DNA of 64,000 nucleotides. It comes from Erythrobasidium yunnanense. Its lineage: Eukaryota > Basidiomycota > Cystobasidiomycetes > Erythrobasidiales > Erythrobasidiaceae. The notes below the pieces were generated by a model, which saw only the letters and a program-made list of their open reading frames with translations, had not been told where the DNA came from and made no database searches. The DNA lies in the NCBI GenBank assembly GCA_001600175.1, contig BCJC01000003.1, positions 2,279,224 through 2,343,223 on the forward strand, in the 5' to 3' direction. Both the position numbers and the translations under genes were made by a program. This document shows, one piece after another, positions 56,567-64,000 of the stretch (within the stretch, counting starts at the first letter, position 1; every line of letters starts with the position of its first letter).

Positions 56567-58672
56567 CTAGTCCACTGGTCGCAGCTTGAGGTCCTTGTCG
56601 CTCTCTGGGACAGTGAGGACACGCATGGTGTTGGTGTTGTTTCCTCCCGATCTCCATCCCTGAACAGCAACGATTGTATCGCCTCGCTTGATGATACCAA
56701 GGGCCAAAGCCTGAGCTAAACCATATCGAATTCTGTTGTCTACATCCGTCTGCCATCCCTCATCGCTCGATGGTCGTGGCTCAGAATAGTGGAAGGGATA
56801 GCATCCTCTGTGCAGGTGGATCTGACGAGCGGTCTGCTCGTTTCTTGTCAAGGTGAGAATGGGGACGCTAGGTCTGAACTTGGAGATGAGACGCGCAGAG
56901 TTGCCAGAAGTCGACATGACAATGATTGCTCCGGCGTTCTGCTCCAAAGCAGCAGCTACTGCAGCCATTGCTACAGTCTCGGTGGTAGCGGTCGGTCTCT
57001 TGGTGAGAGATCGGAGTTCATTGAAGAGAGGAGGGTAGCAGATAGTGGACTCGGCAAGGTAGCAGGTCTCGGCCATCATCTGGACGGCGAGAATTGGGTA
57101 GGCTCCCTTGGCGGTTTCTCCAGACAACATGACACAGTCGGCACCGTCAAGGACAGCGTTGGCAACGTCGGAAATTTCGGCTCTTGTTGGTCGAGGGTTG
57201 TACTATCGAACAATCAGCATAGCTCTGCCATTGTATACTAAGCGGTGACTCACGGTCATAGACTCGAGCATCTGAGTAGCACAGATACTGGGCTTTCCAG
57301 CAATCTGACATTTGGCAATCATCATCTTCTGAGCCATGAAGACCTGACTTGCTGGAATCTCGATACCAAGATCACCTCTTGCAACCATGACACCGTCGGT
57401 TTCTCGTAGAATTTCGTCAAAGTTCTGTACACCTTGCAAATTCTCGATCTTGACAATGATCTTGATGTTCTTGCCAGCCTCTCCGAGATGAGTTCGGATA
57501 TCTTTGACATCCTGCCCTCTTCGGATGAACGAAGCAAAGATCATATCGACGTTGTTCTTGACACCGAACGTAAGATCGTCCTTGTCCTTTTGAGAGATAG
57601 CGGGGAGATCGACTTCGGTACCTGGTAGATTGACTCCCTTCTTTGAGCTCAGCGTACCGTTGTTGACGGCCTGGACTTTAAGAGTGTGGTCGTCGACCAC
57701 CTCGAGGACAACGAAGGAAAGCACACCATCGTCGACGTAGATGATCTTGCCGACATCGATGACCTTTGTGATGTTCTTGTAATCGATATGCATGACCTGA
57801 TCTGTGCAAGCCTTTGCGTATTTGTCGTCGGTGCTGAAGAGCATGGTGTGTCCAGCGGAGATTTTGACATCGGCATCGTCTACCATGTTACCAGTTCTGA
57901 TCTCTGGTCCTTTCTGTATGTCGTACTTTCAGCTTTCTTCGAAAGCAGCTAAGAAGCATGCCAACTCACGGTGTCGAGAGCGATAGCGAGAGGGCGTCCA
58001 GCGCTGTTTGATGCAGCAGCTCGAGTGTTGTCAATGACGGACTGGTGGTATTCGTAGCTGTTGAAGCTCTCTTTCAGCTATTATATTCATCACGTGAAGC
58101 AGTAGAACCTCACCTTCCATGCGAAAAGTTCATTCGGACTAATAGCTATTGTCAGCTTCTATATCTACTAGTCGAAGGAAGAGACACGCACCGACGTTAA
58201 CACCAGCTTCTCTCAGCTTGCCAATCATCTCTGGCGAATTTGTTTTAGGGCCTGAACAAGGGGAGAAAAGGTACGATAAGTACGAAGCAGGACTTCCTCA
58301 TCGAAGGGCAGCCAATGCACCGATGGTAGCAATGATGGAAGTCTGATGAACAACGTTAGAAGGATCTTGAGCTGAAGCTGCGATTCGCCTACCTATTCAT
58401 TCGCCAAACAGCAAATTTGATGAGATCCTTGTCAGCTATCGCCAGCCAGAAGCTTGCAGATATAAGTGCACCTTTCGGAGATTCTTCATTGTAAGAGCAG
58501 GCTCTACTGCAGGCGGGATGCTGAGCGTGCCTAGCCATTCAAGCTGGGAGGTTGACTGCGTTGAGGAATCATGAATGACGAGGAGGGATGCATCAAGATA
58601 CTCGTCAGCACCATACTCACTGTCCGCTTTATAAGATACTACGCTGCTCACGTTAGAATCCACTGCAAACAT
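56567..58672 (-). CDS. PYK1: Pyruvate kinase
   Basis: About eight exons; large ones cover about 57252-57910 and 56567-57202. First exon codes MFAVDSN only (start 58672), then [59 protein letters not shown] (substrate and metal binding), [38 protein letters not shown] (the active-site helix), [23 protein letters not shown] and [12 protein letters not shown]. Most motifs cross exon joins, confirming splicing. The C-terminal allosteric domain ends LRPVD. It makes pyruvate and ATP from PEP and ADP. The start shares a ~100-bp gap with the divergent Mim2-like gene. Confidence 0.96.
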
Positions 58673-58771
58673 TTTCGAGAATTTGATGATCACGAAGGTT
58701 GAGAGGAGGAGAACAGGTCAACGTGGTACTGACTTGAGGGAATCTGCATATCCAAATACATTCTACCGACT
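58673..58771. promoter_or_regulatory. Very short divergent promoter PYK1 / Mim2-like
   Basis: Only 99 bp lie between the ATGs of a strongly expressed glycolytic gene and the divergent small gene. Transcription start sites and any core elements must overlap or lie within coding DNA or the first introns. Confidence 0.6.
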
Positions 58772-59145
58772 ATGGACAGTCTATACAATAACAACTCTCG
58801 CAAAGGTGCAATGCTGTCTAGGAAGGACAGTGCTTTGTCAATTTCAAGCTCGTCCTCGGCGTCATCGTCAAACCTCACAGACGACTCGGAGTACTGGGAG
58901 CAGCAGGCTCAGCGAGAGTGGGATGAAAATATGCGACAACTTCAACTGGCTGTTAGCGTTCTCATCATGCCAACTATCGGCAAATGGCTAGGGCGGAGAT
59001 GGGCATACAATCGTGAATATGGCTGCTGCAGCTACTTGTGCTTGCGGAGTAACTGATATATTGTCCTACAGTATACGCACGCTATATCACCGTCGGCTGG
59101 AGCTGGGCTCTCATCTTGCCGGCAAGATGGTTGCAAACTGCATGA
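58772..59145 (+). CDS. Small membrane protein, Mim2-like
   Basis: Exons 58772-59012 and 59072-59145 (104 aa). A Ser-rich acidic N-terminus (DSALSISSSSSASSS) precedes WDENMRQLQLAVSVLIMPTIGKWLGRRWAYN, a single membrane segment with flanking basic residues, then YARYITVGWSWALILP. Length, order and the WE-x-R-Q-L...P..GK.LGRR.AY pattern fit the fungal mitochondrial outer-membrane import protein Mim2, which with Mim1 inserts alpha-helical outer-membrane proteins. The family assignment is from memory of the pattern and is moderate. Confidence 0.6.
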
Positions 59146-59783
59146 AGGATTATGCGTTTGGAGCCAGAAAGCTACATAGCAATACAACAACAAAGCCTAC
59201 CATGTCACTGTCCCGCAGCGTAAGTTTGTTCTGCCCATACAGCTAGCCATTACCAACCGTTCTGACCATCTCCTGCTTGTAGAATGATCACCACGAGTGC
59301 CAGCTCTAGGCAGTCTCAGCATCATAATCAAGGTGGAGATGTCTGGCTGCTCTTAGGCCGAAGCATCTCCGTACGCTGGATGGGCAGCACCCGTCAGCTT
59401 GTCGAAGGGTTGGTTGCGAGCAAGACAGTATAGAAGGAGGAGACGGAGGAATCTTAAACGGCCCGCATGACCGATTTTGTGTTGCATTTCGTGGAGAGAA
59501 ACGATCCGCTGAGGAAACGTCCTGAGGAGTCGTCCTGTCTTCACCGTAATTATCTCAATGGCTTCTATCGATAGCTTCGTTATTTCAGAAGGAGCATGTA
59601 GATTTGAATGAGATTCTGGGAGAAATTCGGTGTAATCGTCAGCGCTCGTCATGTATTGATAAGCTTCGCAGTGCGAAGCATGTAGAATGAGAACGCTTAC
59701 CCGCTTCGAATTGGCTGCGTTGTTGGCCAGACATGATGTACGCTGTGTACACCAGATAGCGTGATTCATACTATTCCCCACCT
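59146..59783. other. Intergenic region between convergent genes
   Basis: About 640 bp between the Mim2-like gene and the RING gene. An open minus-strand frame covers 59353-59877 but its first part is a shadow of RING exon 2 and the rest has no motif. No gene supported. Confidence 0.4.
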
Positions 59784-60538
59784 TCACACTGGTATCTCTG
59801 CAGTGCCCATCCTCAGGACCGCACCTCGGAGTGCTCTTCCCCAGCCGCCTTCGAGAGGACGCCTGCAAACCGGGCATGTTCCTTCTAAGGTATTCCCGGC
59901 CACATTAGGAAGGTCGCGAATGAGCTGTTGAGTGATGGGTTGGGCGATGAGAGCGGAATGGAGGCATGGTCCGCAGCTATAGACTTTGTTAGCCGTTTCT
60001 CGAACAGTATCAAATCAAGGCCTTACAAAGCGTGTCCACACTCTGTCACTACGAAAGGTGCAGGAGGACCTAGACAGATTGGGCAGACCAGTTCGCCTAG
60101 AATGACCTTATTCTCCTCCTTCTCTGGCGAGGGCTCGTGAAACACGCCACATCTTCCGTTCTCACTCGCTTCTAACCTAGCCTGTGGACTTGCGAGAGGT
60201 CGAAGAGGTGGAGTTGGCGAGTCCTCAATCACAATGGCTAGCCGGGATGAGCTGCCTTGAGACGTTTCGATAGAGGGAGGAGGAGGTGTCGCGGTATAAG
60301 ATGAGGTAGTCTCATCTTCTTGTAATCTGGCCAAACGGGCATTGTAGTCATCCTCTGCATCCTGTTCGGCTTCTGGAGTAGCTGGACGCGCTCGACCTGC
60401 TATGACGATGGGCGCTGGCAGAAGCAGGTCTTCGATGGCAGAGGGAGCAACAGAATGACCTTGCGGCAGGATGTCATAGCTTTCTTGCTGAATCGGAGGT
60501 TGGATAGGCGTATTGAAGAAGTCGGCTTCTTGTGACAT
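59784..60538 (-). CDS. RING-finger ubiquitin ligase, Slx8-like candidate
   Basis: Exons 60027-60538 and 59784-59976 (234 aa). N-terminal 140 residues are disordered and acidic, with the hydrophobic-acidic patch LAIVIEDSP, a good SUMO-interaction motif. The RING finger is split by the intron: CPICLGPPAPFVVTECGHAFCGPC and, after a 30-residue loop, CPVCRRPL (C3HC4). A C-terminal RING preceded by SIM-like motifs is the layout of SUMO-targeted ligases such as Slx8. The RING call is firm; the SUMO link is inference. Confidence 0.75.
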
Positions 60539-61026
60539 TATGGCGTAAGGCCAAGATGCGATGCAAGGAGAGTGCTATAATCCAGTAAACCACGGTAATA
60601 AGAATGTACTCGGAATGGGGTACTATTGCACCTCGAAGACCGGTCCCGCTATTCCAGCGCAAAGCTCTTGCTAACCCTTCAAGACCTCTCAAACCCTCTG
60701 GGAAATGGTTTGTCATATTGCGTGAAGTCAGGAAGATAACGCGTAGTCTCACGCAATTTGGCCAGTCCGAATCATCTCTGTCAGTGACTTGTCGGATCGC
60801 TCGTGATACAACAATGAATGGAAAGATTGAAGCCAAGATATAAGGAGATGGATACAGCGTAAAGGACTTCACCCGAGTTAGAGCTGGAAGCGATGGCTGA
60901 CTCAAATGTAGTCGTGGGTTTGGAGTCTGCTAATCCCAGCTCATGTCCTTCACTGGGACTGCATGAGTTTAGATTAAGACAAAGGAATGCGCGTATGGGA
61001 AAGATCAAAGGTACTACCGCAACCAT
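60474..61026 (-). CDS. Possible small membrane protein
   Basis: An ATG at 61026 opens MVAVVPLIFPIRAFLCL. A donor in ...TTFE and an acceptor at CTGACAG (about 60779) would join it in phase to DDSDWPNCVRLRVIF, and then to a hydrophobic segment EYILITVVYWIIALSLHRILAL. Without splicing, the other frame carries a second hydrophobic stretch (YILASIFPFIVV). The 3' part overlaps the start of the RING gene on the same strand by ~65 bp, so the end is wrong or another intron exists. I do not recognise the family. Confidence 0.3.
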
Positions 61027-61090
61027 TGTCTAACTTCTCTATATAGCTACAGAAGATACCCATCTCGTGAACAGGAATAGTTGATTGTCC

Positions 61091-62087
61091 TTAGCGGCCT
61101 TGTCTTTGCTCGCAGCCCGCATACGCATCCATCGCTCTTCGGAAAGCCGAGTAACGCAGGCGAGGTGGACCAAGCAGTCCTAGAGAGGAGTCGTGGCTGA
61201 GTAGAAGTCAATAAGCGATCCTTAAATTTGACAGATAGTGGCTACTCACTAGATCTCGCATAATCGCGTGTGCCACGGCGGAAAGCCACGAAGCCTCAGA
61301 TGCAGGCCGCCTAACACCATCAACAGCTGAGGTTCTGCGCATAAAGAAGCTAAGGATACAAGACATGTTCGTCAGCACAGCCCAATGCGATTGTAAGCAG
61401 TCTGCATACCTTGGAGCTTCTCCTGCAGCAACTCGGTAGTAACATCGCTTTCTTCGAGATAGCCTGACTGAACTGCTTCTGCGAGCCCACTTCCAACTCT
61501 TGCAACATGCTCTTTGCCGTCATTGGAGTCTAGCAGTGCAATCCGCAAAGAACCGACGAGCAGGGTAGACTTGGAGATACGGCAGCAATCTTGCTTTGGG
61601 AAGTGTGTAGAGAGTGCTCCTAGCATCTGACTTGAATGTCGTTTGAGTATACCTGCAGAATGCGCGTCTTAGCAGGTTCCTGCACTTTAGGTTGACCACG
61701 TCGCCTACCCTTCTCATCGTAGAGTATAAGTGACTCTATGCCATTGATCGCATTGCACCAGCTGACCAGTCCAACGACATCCTCTAGCAGCCCTTGCAGT
61801 ACTGTCTCGTCTGCCCAGGCCTCGTAGCTTCCCTTTCTCCAGATGAATCTGCCTCTTGCTGCGGGCACGAAGACTAGGGCAATGCAGCTTGGAATCTTAT
61901 GCTTCCTCCATCTTGCAATATCAATAGCCAAGTTGCTGGCTTCCAAACGCTTTGAGCCGGGTTGCAGCGACGCATAAAGATGAAGGACCAGCGTGAGAAT
62001 GAGCGTCAAGGCGTGCAGAGCGTGTGCTATAAGCAGTACGATGATTGCTGGTAGTAAGGACAGGGCATTGTAGAGGCGACTTGACAT
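61091..62087 (-). CDS. NUS1: Dehydrodolichyl diphosphate synthase accessory subunit (NgBR/Nus1)
   Basis: Starts at ATG 62087 (MSSRLYNALSLLPAII) with a membrane helix (VLLIAHALHALTLILTLVLHLY), then a cis-prenyltransferase-like fold: KIPSCIALVF, VVGLVSWCNAINGIESLILYDEKG, then after an intron ALSTHFPK, LRIALLDSNDGK, and after another intron GGLHLRLRGFPPWHTRLCEIY and FRRAMDAYAGCE. GFPPWHxRLxEIY is the Nus1 hallmark. It pairs with Rer2/Srt1 in the ER to make dolichol for glycosylation. Intron positions follow from frame: the first runs from GTAGGCG after YDEKG to ATGCTAG. The usual C-terminal RxG motif looks weak: the protein ends CEQRQGR. Confidence 0.88.
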
Positions 62088-62226
62088 GTCATGCTTCTTG
62101 TTGGGAGTCGGCGAAGGGGCGATGGTTAAGAAGACATTACATAGGAAAACAAGTTCGTGCAGAGCTTCAACTAATGTAATACCGGTCACATATGCACTAC
62201 GTTCGCTAAAATCTCTATCTCGACAA

Positions 62227-63283
62227 TCATGCGCCCTCAAGCAGCTCTTGGAACTCGCCGTTCTCAACCCTGTAGCAGAAGCGTTTAGTTGTGGTCGTGA
62301 CGTATTGAGGAGATAAGCTTACATCTCTTTGAGGATGTCTAGCCCTCCAATGAGTTCGCCTTGAACGATGATTTGCGGGAAGGTAGGCCAATCGTTGATC
62401 TTCTTGAGTTCTGTAGAATCTCGCTTAGTATGTATGATGGAGGATATGCGAGAGGTACTCACCTTGCCGTACTGCTTCATCCTCGAGGATGTCGAACCAC
62501 CCAAACTCGATCTTCTCTTCGCGCAGCAAGCCAACAGTCTTCTGTGAGAAGCCGCAGCGTGGAGCATCAGGGTTGCCTTTCATGAATAGCATGACCGGTT
62601 GCTGCGTTCCTTTGTCAGCATTGTTCGGCCTGACTTGCGGGATGTGAGATGACCGACCTGCTTCATGATCTCGTGGCAACGCGCGACGAGCTGTTCATGC
62701 GACTCCTCCAAAGGATCTATCGCCATGCCTGTTGATGTGCCATTTGAAGTTTCTGCTGGAGGTGCATATGTCGTAGGAGCGGCTTCTGGTTTCTGGTTGG
62801 AGTTGGATTGAGGTTGCGCTGGGACAGAAGTATGCTCAGCATGGGTCCATGTGCATACGGCCGTGATGCCTACCAGCTTTCGATGCTCCAGTTGGCGAAG
62901 TGTGCTTGGTAATCTCGTCAGACAGCTGCTTTGCCTGCGCTCCAGAAACTCTTCCCAGCAGTGTGTGACCCTGATAGTAGTTGTCAGTATAGTAGGATGG
63001 ATCAGTTTCTGCTCACCTTCAACAGAATCGTGTATGGAACTGCGTCAACTTCGAAGCTTTCCGAGATCTCCGGCAAAGCTTCAGCTTCTACGACCAGGAA
63101 GAGAACAGCAGGATGCGCCTCTGCTAATGCTTGTATCGCTTGTGTCATGGCTGCGCATGGTTCTGCCCAGTCTGCGTAGAAGTAGAGTACCGAGATTCGC
63201 TCAAGGTCGGCTGAGAGTAGCTGTTGGAAGTGCTCTGGTGAGTTGACGGTTTGCATGTTGGTCGGTGTAGTTGCTGAGGACAT
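62227..63283 (-). CDS. Monothiol glutaredoxin Grx3/Grx4 type
   Basis: Multi-exon. The N-terminal thioredoxin-like domain reads [17 protein letters not shown] and [20 protein letters not shown], then [11 protein letters not shown] across an intron. After a Pro/Gln-rich linker comes the glutaredoxin domain: [20 protein letters not shown] (CGFS active site), [31 protein letters not shown], ending [14 protein letters not shown]. Trx-Grx proteins of this type coordinate [2Fe-2S] clusters with glutathione and relay iron status to regulators such as Aft1 or the GATA factor Fep1. It lies only ~375 bp from the terminal repeat array. Confidence 0.93.
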
Positions 63284-63656
63284 GGTGGTGTGGAGTTTTG
63301 GTTGGCGAAAGGCAAGCTGGCTTCGATGACCGACACTGCACTTCTTTAGTCGTCATCTCAAATTCGGCCCGTTTCTGTCTCAACTCTGAACCTCAAAGCA
63401 TCAAGATCACATTCCTGATCATGACTTGTTGATGCGACATCCGTTCGCAACCTGGACAGCATCGGTGTCTGAAGAGCTGACTTTTTCAGTTTTCGTCGTA
63501 CACCGTCGCTAATGACACCAAAATGATCGTCAAGACGTCTACATCACGTTTCTGGCCTCAAATCTCGCTTTCAGCTTTTTTGTCGCTTTCAGCCTGCCCT
63601 ACTTTTCGTCTCGGTTGGCGAGCTTGCTGTTACCGGTGCTACAAGAGTCGCACGAG
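63284..63656. other. Spacer between last gene and terminal repeats
   Basis: About 370 bp with the presumed promoter of the glutaredoxin gene. It holds no subtelomeric helicase, transposon or other gene, and no degenerate repeat units before the array starts. Confidence 0.6.
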
Positions 63657-64000
63657 CTTGCAGAGGGTTTACAGAGGGTTTACAGAGGGTTTACAGAGGG
63701 TTTACAGGGTTACAGAGGGTTACAGAGGGTTTACAGAGGGTTTACAGAGGGTTACAGAGGGTTTACAGAGGGTTTACAGAGGGTTTGCAGAGGGTTTACA
63801 GAGGGTTTACAGAGGGTTACAGAGGGTTTACAGAGGGTTACAGAGGGTTACAGAGGGTTTACAGAGGGTTTACAGAGGGTTACAGAGGGTTACAGAGGGT
63901 TACAGGGGGTTACAGAGGGTTTACAGAGGGTTTACAGAGGGTTTACAGAGGGTTTACAGAGGGTTTACAGAGGGTTTACAGAGGGTTACAGAGGGTTTAC
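63657..64000 (+). repeat. G-rich tandem array, probable telomere
   Basis: About 32 head-to-tail units of GGGTTTACAGA (11 nt) or GGGTTACAGA (10 nt) run to the last base of the window. Variants are few: one unit with GCAGA, one ACAGGGTT short unit, one with an extra G. The G-rich strand reads 5' to 3' toward the right end, the orientation required of a telomere at a right chromosome end. Length variation is confined mostly to the T run, as telomerase slippage would give. The unit contains GGGTT but is not the common fungal TTAGGG. It could instead be an internal minisatellite; its place at the window edge and lack of flanking sequence favour a telomere. Confidence 0.75.

Noticed and set aside
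59353-59877. 174-codon minus-strand frame
   Set aside because: First third is an out-of-frame reading of RING exon 2; the remainder has no recognisable features.
61372-61720. Apparent frameshift in NUS1
   Set aside because: An ~88-nt GT-AG intron after YDEKG restores the frame and the homologous sequence, so the gene is intact.
63657-64000. CRISPR-like or minisatellite array
   Set aside because: There are no spacers between units; orientation and terminal position fit a telomere better.
1-64000. tRNA or rRNA genes, transposons and viral remnants
   Set aside because: I looked for B-box-like motifs, terminal inverted repeats, and reverse-transcriptase, integrase or capsid-like motifs and saw none; a covariance-model or profile search would be needed to exclude them fully.

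Overview
This window is a compact, intron-rich fungal nuclear segment. Nearly every gene is interrupted by several short introns (about 50-100 nt, GT...AG, with CTNA/CTGAC-like branch points). It encodes a lycopene cyclase/phytoene synthase fusion of the kind found only in fungi, plus an Atf1-type bZIP factor, SAGA Ada1 and Nus1. Intron density and gene content suggest a basidiomycete, probably a carotenoid-producing yeast-like one, but the species cannot be named from sequence alone. I found no tRNA, rRNA, transposon, CRISPR or viral sequence. The right edge is a G-rich tandem array oriented as expected for a chromosome end, so the window probably ends in a telomere whose repeat is not TTAGGG.

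Layout. 1-2.8 kb: no convincing gene. 2.8-7.1 kb: FAM72-like zinc protein, HNH-like protein, PRI2 (primase large subunit). 7.4-9.5 kb: a disordered protein and a possible F-box gene. 9.5-12.6 kb: MRE11 with an unusual N-terminal extension. 12.9-14.4 kb: DMT-type membrane transporter. 14.4-16.7 kb: small orphan proteins. 16.9-19.8 kb: carotenoid fusion gene divergent from mitochondrial bL36m. 20.6 kb: another orphan. 21.5-27 kb: two TFIIIA-like zinc-finger genes on the minus strand flanking an RWD-RBR ubiquitin ligase on the plus strand. 27-30.4 kb: eIF3h and threonine aldolase. 30.6-33 kb: SVOP/SV2-like MFS transporter with microexons. 33.2-39.2 kb: GCN2, divergent from a BRCT protein (39.5-42.7 kb). 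43-48 kb: Ada1 and COG3. 48.6-52.6 kb: acetyl-CoA synthetase and an NADP-dependent oxidoreductase. 53-55.6 kb: Atf1-type bZIP. 56.6-59.1 kb: pyruvate kinase sharing a ~100-bp promoter gap with a Mim2-like protein. 59.8-63.3 kb: RING ligase, a possible membrane protein, NUS1 and a CGFS glutaredoxin. 63.3-64 kb: short spacer and terminal repeats.

The genes do not form one pathway; this is mostly a housekeeping chromosome arm. Loose themes are genome maintenance (PRI2, MRE11, BRCT, RING/SIM protein), translation and its stress control (GCN2, eIF3h, TFIIIA-like pair, Atf1-type bZIP) and central carbon metabolism (PYK, ACS). Exon models were built by hand from splice signals and reading-frame continuity. 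Those with consistent phases throughout and recognisable family motifs are given high confidence.
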